A stretch of DNA of 64,000 nt. Source: Oharaeibacter diazotrophicus. GTDB lineage: Bacteria > Pseudomonadota > Alphaproteobacteria > Rhizobiales > Pleomorphomonadaceae. The stretch is taken from assembly GCF_004362745.1 (NCBI RefSeq), contig NZ_SNXY01000008.1, positions 1-64,000 on the forward strand, written 5' to 3'. Made by a program: the position numbers and the translations under genes. Of the stretch, positions 47,001 through 53,775 are shown in pieces. The notes beneath the pieces were generated by a model. The model was given only the letters and a program-made list of their open reading frames with translations, did no database searches and was not told the origin of the DNA. The first letter of the stretch is position 1; each line of letters starts with the position of its first letter.

Positions 47001-48530
47001 GCGGACGAAGGTCGTCGTCCGGCCTTCCTCGTCCACGACGGATTTGACGAAATTGTTGGTGTCGTAGGTGAAGCTTGAATTGCTCGCCGGGCAGTTCGTG
47101 GAGGCGACCCCGGTGACCGTGTTCTGCCTGTAGCCGCCGTCGCTCGTCGTCGAATAGTTGATGTACTTGATCTTGCCGAGCGCGTTCGTGACCCTCACCC
47201 GGTTGTTCGCCCGCTCGTAGGCGATCGTGACCTTGCCGACATTGCCGGCATGGGTGGTCTGTGTCGGATAGCCGCTCGCATCGTAGCTGAACGTCGCGTA
47301 TCGGACGTTGCGCTCGTCGATGATTCCCGTCAGCGCGGTGGGGATGGCAGTATTCTCGTAGACATACTGGATCGAACGCGCCGGAGTTTCGGTATAACTG
47401 ACCTTCGCCAGTACGGCATCGCTCTCCAGGATGCCAGCCGGGATCCCGTTGGGAAATATGGTCAGGAATTCTTCTTTGTCGGCACTGGACGTGACATTCT
47501 TGTAGTCGTAGTTGGCGACAATGGTACCGCCGACGGAAGCAGCAACCAAGCGCCCGACGTAGTTGGTCGAATACTGAAAATCGATCCTACGCCCGAGGCT
47601 GTCCTGGATGTACTGGACACTCGTGACGCCGGTCGATTGCGCGAGGCCGACGGCGATCGTATAGCCATCCGGCCGTTTGACGGATTTAGTGTATCCCCTA
47701 AAATCGCTGACTTTGTTAGCGTTCGTCGGGATCGGGTCAAGGTTGTAGATAACATAGACACTTCCGTCGACGTCGGTGAGAGCGACGTCGTTTCCGCTGT
47801 CGACCACCGTCTCCTGCCGCGGGTAGTCGTAGTCGAACCACCCGTTGGCACCCCAACTCCCCGGTACATAGCCGGTACCATCGGAACTCTTGCGGAACCC
47901 GATCTTCCTCCCATCCGGCATGGAGATGAGGAGTTTGCCCGATTCGAATACCGCGCGGACGTCGAAATCGTAGCGCCAGCCATATCCGAGCCCCGATCTC
48001 TCCAACACGCGCCGTGGACTCGCCGCATCCCCGGCATAGATCCTCCTCAAGGTCAGGGGATGATCGGTGCCGATTTCAAAATCGGTCACGTCCTCCAACT
48101 TGATCCCGTTGATGACATCGACGGGATTGCCCTCGCACGAGCCCGGGCTATTCGGAAGACGCGTAGCGCATCCCTCTCCGGGAAGAGGGAATTCCCCCAG
48201 TGCGGCCTCGCAAACGACTGTCGCCCAACCCCTGAGATTGATCGGTTCGAACGCCCAGTTGTCCTGGCAGTAGTGCGGCGGCCCATATATTTCGTTCGCT
48301 TGCCATGACGCTGCTGCGCAAGCCGAATCGAAGGTTTTTCTGGTCCCGTTTGCAAATGCCTCCCACTTCTCAGCCGAAGCGCCTTGTACACTGCACAGTA
48401 TGATTGCAACGAACCATATAAGCTTGCGCAATAAAACGATGGCGCGAAGCACGGCTTCGCCACTTAGGGGTACATGTTCACGCAGTGTCTGGGATGACGT
48501 CTGAACTTGCCTTGTGCGGAAAAGGATCAT
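44073..48530 (-). CDS. RHS/YD-repeat polymorphic toxin (toxin-37-like tip)
   Basis: A 1485-residue protein. The N-terminus has a late hydrophobic segment (LIWFVAIILCSVQGASA) that acts as signal peptide or anchor, then a DUF6531-like domain (GNPVDVINGIKLEDVTDFEIG), a long run of YD repeats and the core end DASLGRYVQPDPLGLVDGPS-VYGYVRQNPMGGVDPEG. The tip reads PPDWVPDPNHKDPNGTRWRNP, GKG-like GLSGWKGQDHWHD, HWKPGEDCP, which resembles polymorphic toxin type 37 (Ntox37), and ends in a hydrophobic helix WWIFLIIFGG. The tip DNA is more A+T-rich than the core. The ATG at 48530 follows GGGGTGATGG. Confidence 0.82.
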   Translation of the reverse strand: MILFRTRQVQTSSQTLREHVPLSGEAVLRAIVLLRKLIWFVAIILCSVQGASAEKWEAFANGTRKTFDSACAAASWQANEIYGPPHYCQDNWAFEPINLRGWATVVCEAALGEFPLPGEGCATRLPNSPGSCEGNPVDVINGIKLEDVTDFEIGTDHPLTLRRIYAGDAASPRRVLERSGLGYGWRYDFDVRAVFESGKLLISMPDGRKIGFRKSSDGTGYVPGSWGANGWFDYDYPRQETVVDSGNDVALTDVDGSVYVIYNLDPIPTNANKVSDFRGYTKSVKRPDGYTIAVGLAQSTGVTSVQYIQDSLGRRIDFQYSTNYVGRLVAASVGGTIVANYDYKNVTSSADKEEFLTIFPNGIPAGILESDAVLAKVSYTETPARSIQYVYENTAIPTALTGIIDERNVRYATFSYDASGYPTQTTHAGNVGKVTIAYERANNRVRVTNALGKIKYINYSTTSDGGYRQNTVTGVASTNCPASNSSFTYDTNNFVKSVVDEEGRTTTFVRNSVGLPTTITRGAGTTAAETQTITWNTTLRRPTTVTVAGQTKTTYTWTSGRLTKVQQTDLTAAADPARTWTMTYTSGGQLASVDGPLAGTDDTTLYGWNTSGFLASVTDELGHVTQITAWNLRGQPTRVVDPNGTVVTYDYDGAGRLTKVSQDTAGTPLVWSIAYDLSGDVTRITDPTGAYLAYGYDGARRLSKITNAKGETVTLGKNLLDLVTSVTVKDASATPQTTYSDTRSYDELGRLIKLVSGTNFTSRQSWDLSGLLETQTDARGGVVTTAYDAVTRLASRTAEDGGVESLTYDGDGDVAAYEDPKGLDTTYVRNGFGDVVQETSPDRGTTTYEYDTRGLKTRRTDASGTVTQWSYDAAGRPATITFPAATGYNVTFTWDATAGGNEGIGRLTGMTDGAGSSSWTYDAKGRVTKEVRKIGAYSYTTLYAFDTEGQLAQVTYPSGRVVNYTYDAMGLPSGVTTKRTSTSAVQTVSNWATYEPFGPLNGIGFGNGLVWYEYFDLGGFPDSIGLSNPDGTGVLFQRYHPNDGVNITGLNDALDDTQDVWMDGADGYDAANRLTKAGLTEGSVFKTHRYTYDKVGNRLTESTTPAGGSTTTETYAYTAGTNRLATVKTGATTLRSFAYDAEGSVTSDTRAGLVYTYTYDPLNRLRMTRQDGTQVGVNVYDGASRLSTRTITNLDTANGTVHYVHLLGGGGDLDALMPGMGVVMGGLGNRVLAEIDGATGVTSREYIWLGDRVIAVAPTGAAAGTLYWVTTDHLARPVQMTSGSKAVVWRVKYGPFGELIEKTGSAGLNARFPGQWFQLENGLSWNWHRHYDASLGRYVQPDPLGLVDGPSVYGYVRQNPMGGVDPEGLIVLPPDPEGLPPDWVPDPNHKDPNGTRWRNPEGGCLEFNQGRPGLSGWKGQDHWHDCTDKKRRDRHWKPGEDCPQPGDQVSDGLNQDPFIRNDNIDPRIPWWIFLIIFGGSLAPGY

Positions 48531-48869
48531 TCCATCACCCCGCCTTACAATGCCCACCACCGATCGCACCCACGTCACATACCCTCGGTGAATGCGATTG
48601 GTAGGGAGATAAGCCGACGCGATGCAAAACCGTCAAGGGAGGGAATGCAACTTTTTGATGCTATCCCACATATTCTCGAAGTTGCAGCGGTACAGCGGTC
48701 GCGCCGCGCCCCTTGGTGTGGCCGGACGATAGCATCCCTGCCCGCACGTTCTCTTCGACACCGAGGTGCAACGGTCTAGCGATGAAATCCACTCACGCGC
48801 ATTCAGACGAAAGGACGGAACGCATCTGCTACATCCAGATCCACTCCGCCAGATCGATCATCACAGGCT
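48531..48869. other. intergenic region, no gene seen
   Basis: About 340 bases upstream of the RHS gene and downstream of the first recombinase. It should contain the RHS promoter; no reliable -35/-10 pair or RNA gene was found. Confidence 0.4.
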
Positions 48870-49439
48870 TCATGACCGGAGCCTAGCAATTGTCATCCGG
48901 GAGACGGCATAGGAGCGGGCGATTTCGGCCGGGGCTTCGCCTGCGGCCAGGCGTTCGCGGGCTTCGGCCTGCTGCGTGGGGGTAAGTCGGGGTGGTCGAC
49001 CCATGTGCTGCCCGCGCTTCTTCGCCCGCTCGCGGCCCTCGGCCGTGCGGGTGCGGATGAGATCGCGCTCCACGTCTGCCAGGCCCCCAAGGACGGCCAG
49101 CATGAGGCGCCCGGTGCTGGTGGCGGTGTCGGCCCATGGCTCCGCCAGGGACCGGAACTGTGCGCCCTTGTCAGTGATCTGCTTGACGATGGCGAACAGG
49201 TCGAAGGTGGAGCGGGCCAGACGGTCGATGCGCGTGACCGTCACCACGTCGCCCGCCTCCAGCTCCTTGACCATCCGCATGAGTTGCTTGCGGTCGGCCC
49301 AGGCACCGCTTGCTGTGTCTTGATAGATGCGGCCGCATCCGGCGGCGCGTAGCTGCTCCAGCTGCGCGTCGAGCGTCTGCCCTGCGGTGCTGACACGGGC
49401 GTATCCGAGGGGCGGCTTTGTGAGTGGTGTTTCGTACAT
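48870..49439 (-). CDS. serine recombinase (resolvase/invertase family)
   Basis: A 189-residue recombinase. Catalytic serine in GYARVSTAGQTLDAQ, helix E signatures RIDRLARSTFDL and GGLADVERDLIRTRTAEG, and a C-terminal HTH (EIARSYAVSRMTIARL). Complete and of normal length for Tn3-type resolvases or invertases. Its ATG (49439) is one base from an inverted repeat that is probably its recombination site. Confidence 0.9.
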   Translation of the reverse strand: MYETPLTKPPLGYARVSTAGQTLDAQLEQLRAAGCGRIYQDTASGAWADRKQLMRMVKELEAGDVVTVTRIDRLARSTFDLFAIVKQITDKGAQFRSLAEPWADTATSTGRLMLAVLGGLADVERDLIRTRTAEGRERAKKRGQHMGRPPRLTPTQQAEARERLAAGEAPAEIARSYAVSRMTIARLRS

Positions 49440-49440
49440 A

Positions 49441-49496
49441 ACTTATGAGCACTCTAAGCCTTTGGCGAACCAAGGGCAAGGGAAATGCTCATAAGT
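49441..49496. repeat. inverted repeat, candidate res site
   Basis: ACTTATGAGCA (49441-49451) and its exact complement TGCTCATAAGT (49486-49496), 34 bases apart, directly upstream of the recombinase start. The placement and arm length fit a resolvase subsite. A copy of the right arm recurs at 52570. Confidence 0.6.
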
Positions 49497-49518
49497 CTCG
49501 ATTAGAATTCATGCATAC

Positions 49519-50178
49519 TTATGTATAATGAAAATTTCCTTCAATAAGTATGTTGGAGCGTAGCCAATTGCCAGATGTACGATTCACGGAATGATATGAG
49601 TTATCACTAAACATCATAACAGAGATAGAATTCCCACGAGGTGCGAACTCGTACCGTTTCCTAAAACCGCCTTGATCTAGTTTTTCCCAGATCACAAGTT
49701 CACCGCCAAACCCGCGATCCCAATTATCGTTGATATTAAAGAACGCAACGCCATTGTATGGCGCGTCGACATCACTGTGTATCGACAGCCCGCCGCCCCC
49801 CTTCATGGTACGAAGTTGCGGATACCCATCAGCTGGACGCGTGAAATTTACACACCCAACTAATGTGGCCAAGAATCGCCGAAAAACCTTTCCGTAGACG
49901 AGCTTCGTGAACTCGATGTAGTCAAACGGCTCGAAGAAAACATCTGTATTAGACTCACCGCCTGGCGAATATCGATTGCGAAGTGCGGGAGACGCATTAG
50001 AGATGATATTTGAGTAAAAATTTGCATCCCAAAAATCTTCCAAAAACGCAAATCGGTAGGGATCGTTGTGCACAAGGTTGCACAACGATCCAGAAACGTA
50101 AGCTTCTGTGTATCTCTTCGAGACGCACGATAAGAACATGTCGTCCACAAGAGGTGGTGTGAGCGGCTCAGTCATCAA
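49519..50178 (-). CDS. 2OG-Fe(II) oxygenase superfamily protein
   Basis: A 219-residue protein of the prolyl-4-hydroxylase/Tpa1-like oxygenase type. The iron triad is His and Asp in SIHSDVDAPYNG and a distal His in DNSYHSVNRTSG, followed by the 2OG-binding Arg in NWLRSNILIEG. Motifs GGELVIWE and FNINDNW fit the double-stranded beta-helix. The ATG lies inside the end of the upstream peptide gene (11-base overlap), so translation is coupled. It is A+T-rich relative to the chromosome. It may hydroxylate the coupled peptide; that is inference. Confidence 0.8.
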   Translation of the reverse strand: MMTEPLTPPLVDDMFLSCVSKRYTEAYVSGSLCNLVHNDPYRFAFLEDFWDANFYSNIISNASPALRNRYSPGGESNTDVFFEPFDYIEFTKLVYGKVFRRFLATLVGCVNFTRPADGYPQLRTMKGGGGLSIHSDVDAPYNGVAFFNINDNWDRGFGGELVIWEKLDQGGFRKRYEFAPRGNSISVMMFSDNSYHSVNRTSGNWLRSNILIEGNFHYT

Positions 50179-50389
50179 GCTCTTTCAGCTGGGCAATCAA
50201 CTTATCGCGCTTTTCCTTGTCGAGGTCTACTGGGTCAACAAGTGCGCTCACCCTAACTCTGACGGTCACAACAACAGTTACTGCGGTCTTTGGGCCATCA
50301 CCGGCGGGAATGAACGTTTCTCCAACGTCTATGTCTTCTGGGTTTCTCGTGGATTCTGTCGTTGTTACCGTCTCGATAGGAATTCTCAT
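50168..50389 (-). CDS. 73-residue peptide, possible oxygenase substrate
   Basis: A 73-residue protein with a strong ribosome site (AAGGGGGTGG) before ATG 50389. It has a Thr/Glu-rich N-terminus (ETVTTTESTRNPEDIDVGE), a proline-containing middle (TFIPAGDGPK), a valine-rich beta stretch (AVTVVVTVRVRVSALV) and a charged helix (DKEKRDKLIAQLKELDD). No homologue is recognised. Overlap with the oxygenase gene suggests the two act together, possibly as a precursor peptide and its tailoring enzyme. Confidence 0.6.
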   Translation of the reverse strand: MRIPIETVTTTESTRNPEDIDVGETFIPAGDGPKTAVTVVVTVRVRVSALVDPVDLDKEKRDKLIAQLKELDD

Positions 50390-50690
50390 GATACCACCCC
50401 CTTCCTGATGGGATTTATTCACGATACTTCAACAAAATTCCGGCTAGATATCCTATATTACTTTAGGACTCCAGCTATACTTCGAAAAAGTAGTATTTGC
50501 GTAGGTCCGCAAGAGGGCCTCGGCCCGTTCCATTTGTGATACGCTGCAACCGTCTCAAAAACTACCTTTTTTGAGGCGGCTGTGATACGTTTACAAACTA
50601 CAGCAAATCTCATGGTTGTCGAGTCTCGTAATAAGTCTTGAAACGCTAGTCTCATCATGGCAGGCTTACAACGAGAATTGAGACTGAACC
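50390..50690. other. divergent region with recombination site
   Basis: About 300 bases between the peptide gene (minus) and the second recombinase (plus). It holds the 12-base-arm inverted repeat at 50550-50579 and should hold the promoters of both genes. Confidence 0.45.
50550..50579. repeat. inverted repeat, candidate serine-recombinase crossover site
   Basis: CCGTCTCAAAAA (50550-50561), a 6-base centre, TTTTTGAGGCGG (50568-50579): 11 of 12 positions are complementary. It is located 110 bases before the second recombinase gene. Arm length, A/T inner ends and short centre recall invertase/resolvase crossover sites; on RNA it would also form a stable hairpin. Confidence 0.5.
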
Positions 50691-51239
50691 ATGCGCATTG
50701 GCTACGCTCGCGTGTCCACACACGACCAGAACCCTGACCTTCAGACCGATAAACTGAGGGCGGCGGGGTGCGAGCGTATCGTCGTGGAAAAGGCATCCGG
50801 CGCGAATGCTGATCGGCCAGAACTGAGCCGCTTGCTCAATGACATGTTGCGGGCTGGTGATACGTTGGTCATCTGGAAATTGGATCGGCTCGCCCGGTCA
50901 CTCAAGCAATTGATTCAGACTGCCGACGATCTCAAGCAACGAGGCATAGGGCTCATTTCCATAACCGACGCAATCGACACCTCATCCCCCGGCGGCATGT
51001 TGGTCTTTCACATGCTCGGCGCTATTGCCGAATTCGAGCGCTCCTTAATAAAGGAGCGCACGTTTGCGGGGTTGGACGAGGCCAGACGGAAGGGCAAAAT
51101 CGGGGGAAGGCCACGCAGGATGACAGCAAAAGACGTGTCTGCCGCAAAAGCTCTGCTGGCAACGGGCTGAAGTGCACCCTGTTTCGACCGGACACCGGCC
51201 CACGCCGGAGGACCTAGGCACAGTCCTAGGCATACGCCT

Positions 51240-51629
51240 ATGTCCGAGACCTTCTCGAAGGTGGAAGTGATCACCGGAGTTGCCCGTCGTCGGCGCTTCA
51301 CGACCGAGCAGAAGCTCGCGGTCGTGGCCGAGACGATGCAGCCCGGCATGTCGATCAGCTATGTTGCCCGTCGTCATGGGCTGTCGCCCAGCCTCGTGTT
51401 TCGATGGAGGCGGCTGATGAGCGAAGGCGGGCAGGAAGCCGTTCGTGTCGACGACGATGTCGTCGGTGCCAGCGAGGTCCGCCGGCTCGAGGAGCGCGTC
51501 CGCGACCTCGAACGCATGCTCGGCCGCAAGACCTTGGAGGTCGAGATCCTCAAGGAGGCGCTCGACCTCGCACGGGCAAAAAAAGCGATCTCGCTGTCGA
51601 GCTCTGTGCTGAAGGACGGTTCCCGATGA
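51240..51629 (+). CDS. IS3-family OrfA (DNA-binding part of transposase)
   Basis: A 129-residue protein: HTH (FTTEQKLAVVAETMQPGMSISYVARRHGLSPSLVFRW) and a leucine-zipper-like helix (VRRLEERVRDLERMLGRKTLEVEILKEAL). The poly-A stretch AAAAAA near 51578 (GCAAAAAAAGCG) is a likely -1 frameshift site to produce the OrfAB transposase. Confidence 0.9.
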   Translation: MSETFSKVEVITGVARRRRFTTEQKLAVVAETMQPGMSISYVARRHGLSPSLVFRWRRLMSEGGQEAVRVDDDVVGASEVRRLEERVRDLERMLGRKTLEVEILKEALDLARAKKAISLSSSVLKDGSR

Positions 51630-52468
51630 AGGCCGTCACGGACGCGCTGGGCGTAGCCCGGTCGAATGTTGCCGAACGGGTGAGACGATCGCGGCCCAAG
51701 CGAGGACCACAGACCCGAGACGGCGACCTGGAACTCTGTGCCGAGATTCGGCGCCTCGTCGATGCCCGGCCGACCTACGGCTATCGGCGGATCGCCGCTC
51801 TTCTCAGGCGCGAGCGCGCCGCCGCCGGACTGCCGACCGTCAATGCCAAACGGGTTTATCGGCTCATGAAGAAACTCGGCCTTCTCCTGGCCCGGCACAC
51901 CGGCCGCCGTCGCGCCCGGGAGCACGATGGCCAGGTGGCGACGCTCCGTTCGAACGTGCGGTGGTGTTCCGATGGGCTGGAGTTCACGTGCTGGAACGGA
52001 GAGGTGGTCCGCGTCGCCTTCGTCCTCGACTGCCACGACCGGGAGATCATCGGCTGGACCGCGACGACCGCCGGTCTCTCCGGCGAGATGATCCGGGACA
52101 TGATGGTGCAAAGCGTGGAGACCCGCTTCGGGGCACCACGTGCACCCCATCGCGTGCAGTGGCTCAGCGACAATGGCTCGATCTACGTGGCAGCCAAGAC
52201 CATCGACATCGCGCTCGCCCTCAATCTCGATCCCTGCTTCACTCCGGTCGAAAGCCCCGAGAGCAACGGCATGGCCGAGGCCTTCGTGAAGACCTTCAAG
52301 CGCGACTACGTCCGCGTGAACCCGATCCCCACCGCCGCCCACGCGATCGCGGCGATCCCAACCTGGATGGACGACTACAACGACGTCCATCCCCATAGCC
52401 GGCTCGGATACCGCTCGCCGCGCGAGTTCATCAGAGCCATGTCGAAGCCCGCCGAGTGTCCGGTCTGA
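51626..52468 (+). CDS. IS3-family OrfB (DDE transposase catalytic part)
   Basis: A 280-residue rve-type integrase-fold protein. HTH_21 region RPTYGYRRIAALLRRE; catalytic aspartates in CSDGLEFTCWNGE and WLSDNGSIYVA, and the glutamate in SPESNGMAEAFVKTFKRDY. Ends with the conserved YNDVHPHSRLGYRSPREF. It overlaps orfA by ATGA; the frame is also open upstream so that a frameshifted OrfAB can form. Confidence 0.92.
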   Translation: MKAVTDALGVARSNVAERVRRSRPKRGPQTRDGDLELCAEIRRLVDARPTYGYRRIAALLRRERAAAGLPTVNAKRVYRLMKKLGLLLARHTGRRRAREHDGQVATLRSNVRWCSDGLEFTCWNGEVVRVAFVLDCHDREIIGWTATTAGLSGEMIRDMMVQSVETRFGAPRAPHRVQWLSDNGSIYVAAKTIDIALALNLDPCFTPVESPESNGMAEAFVKTFKRDYVRVNPIPTAAHAIAAIPTWMDDYNDVHPHSRLGYRSPREFIRAMSKPAECPV

Positions 52469-52568
52469 CCGGGTCAACTTCACGGGCTCCTTGCCATCAA
52501 AAGAAGTCGCCGCGCGCTTTGGTGTGTCAAAGGCGACCCTCTACCGCTATCTTGGAGACACCCCTACC

Positions 52569-52586
52569 AGCTCATAAGTCTTGATT
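52569..52586. repeat. direct copy of res-like half-site
   Basis: AGCTCATAAGTCTTGATT repeats the right arm and flank of the 49441 inverted repeat (TGCTCATAAGTCTCGATT at 49486-49503), 16 of 18 bases identical in the same orientation. It overlaps the stop codon of the split recombinase gene. Confidence 0.6.
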
Positions 52587-52658
52587 TTTTGCACCCGGTC
52601 AGAGGCCGTTCCACGTCGGGCCAGGGCATCATTTCTGGTGCCCCGGCCTCGGCGCTGC

Positions 52659-52757
52659 TCAATGCAAGACTGCGACCAACACCAGCACAGCCACCGCCGC
52701 CAAGATGGCCAGTTTGCCTTCAGCCCGGATAAATAGACCTTTCAGCGTCAAAGACAC
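52659..52757 (-). CDS. 32-residue single-span membrane peptide
   Basis: A short frame, GTG start at 52757, giving SLTLKGLFIRAEGKLAIL followed by an Ala/Val/Leu membrane helix ending VLH. Short peptides of the style ..GLFIRAEG..A(hydrophobic) occur, from memory, in rhizobial elements. No ribosome site is visible on this strand, so the call is weak. Confidence 0.3.
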   Translation of the reverse strand: MSLTLKGLFIRAEGKLAILAAVAVLVLVAVLH

Positions 52758-52859
52758 TTGGAGGTGGGACGATATGCGGGGTACCAGGGCTCTTTTCATG
52801 ACGGAAACTCGTTATGAGTTGCGGGAACGACGCGTCGCACTAGTGTTCTGGCATCTCAC

Positions 52860-53663
52860 ATGCTCAAAAACAGCAGCACCAACCCCGCACCAACCATGCA
52901 GCAACCAGTCAGCACGAAGCAGAAGAAGACTCGTGGGCCGAAGCGGAGTGCCCGATTCTATGGGAAGCGCTTGCAGGAAGCGCGCGAAGCTGCTGATCTA
53001 ACTCAAGAAGATATGGTCGGCATTGGCCTTAGCCTTTCTAGCATTCAACGTGCAGAGCGCAGCATAACTGTGTCATACGAAACGGCTATGGCGATTTGTT
53101 GTCTCCTCCGGATCAGGCCGGAGGACTATCTGATGCCGGAAAACTGCCCCGTCATCCCCATTCCAGCCGCAGTCGATACTATTAATGAGCTTACTAAGGC
53201 AGAAGAAATTAAAATTTATCGGCGTCCAAAAATGTACTTTGGCCGGCGCTACAGCATCCGCGTGATCCAGATTGGGCAGGCTATGCACGATGACTTCATC
53301 ATGGAAAATGATGACGGTCTCGCTGCTGCCGCTGGCACGATTGCAGGCGATACGATCAGATTCCAGGTCGCTGACGGTGAACAGCCCGCATCCGCCATTG
53401 ATGGAAGCGTATACCGTATCCATCGCATTCACGCGGATGGCGCCCTAGCTGATAAGATACATACCGAATGCAGCTTACGTCGTGGTTTTGGGGATGCTGG
53501 CGGCCTTAAAGGTAAATATTTTATTATTGAATGCCGTGGTAAATATAAGGAGCTTACATGCGGCTTTGTAGACTACATCGGCCAAAGGGAGTGGGCACTG
53601 CTCTGGCGTTTAGTTGACATACTGGATAGACCACCGCAGCCGAGAACGGTGCATAACTCTTGA
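52860..53663 (+). CDS. helix-turn-helix transcriptional regulator
   Basis: A 267-residue protein: a basic lead (QKKTRGPKRSARFYGKRLQ), an XRE-type HTH (LQEAREAADLTQEDMVGIGLSLSSIQRAERSITVSYETAMAICCLLRI) and a C-terminal domain of unknown fold with a YFGRRYSIRVIQIG segment and beta-rich tail (GSVYRIHRIHAD). No peptidase catalytic pair of the LexA/CI type is seen. It is near the REase/STAND gene (convergent) and could be a defence-island regulator. Confidence 0.75.
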   Translation: MLKNSSTNPAPTMQQPVSTKQKKTRGPKRSARFYGKRLQEAREAADLTQEDMVGIGLSLSSIQRAERSITVSYETAMAICCLLRIRPEDYLMPENCPVIPIPAAVDTINELTKAEEIKIYRRPKMYFGRRYSIRVIQIGQAMHDDFIMENDDGLAAAAGTIAGDTIRFQVADGEQPASAIDGSVYRIHRIHADGALADKIHTECSLRRGFGDAGGLKGKYFIIECRGKYKELTCGFVDYIGQREWALLWRLVDILDRPPQPRTVHNS

Positions 53664-53775
53664 ATTATGCGCGACCAAGTCTCGTTCGCTTTGGGCCGTA
53701 TCCAGACTGGCGGCTTTTAGGGCGAAAAATAGGTTAGCTGCCATTGGCGAGCTGGGTTGCCCTTTGCTTCGCCCG

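Larger units (their letters stand above)
51168..52482 (+). mobile_element. IS3-family insertion sequence (IS2 group), complete
   Basis: A 1315-base element with terminal inverted repeats beginning TGAAGTGCACCC (left) and, read inward from the right, TGAAGTTGACCC. It is flanked by a 5-base duplication CGGGC (51163-51167 and 52483-52487), as IS2-group elements produce. It carries orfA and orfB with an ATGA overlap. It is complete and looks recently inserted. Confidence 0.92.
50691..52577 (+). pseudogene. serine recombinase gene split by an IS insertion
   Basis: The 5' part (50691-51167) encodes the catalytic domain (GYARVSTHDQNPDLQ, KLDRLARSLKQL, GAIAEFERSLIKERT) and ends at LLATG. The 3' part (52488-52577) encodes the missing HTH tail SLPSKEVAARFGVSKATLY and ends TSS-stop. 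Joined across the IS with one copy of the target duplication, the frame is restored to 188 residues, the normal size of this family. The truncated first part may still be made (stop within the IS end at 51168) but lacks its DNA-binding tail. Confidence 0.9.

Noticed and set aside
52773-53001. Plus-strand frame starting after GGAGGTGGGACG with ATG at 52773
   Set aside because: Good ribosome site, but the frame overlaps the HTH regulator out of frame and its downstream part is basic/serine-rich shadow sequence; at most a short leader peptide.
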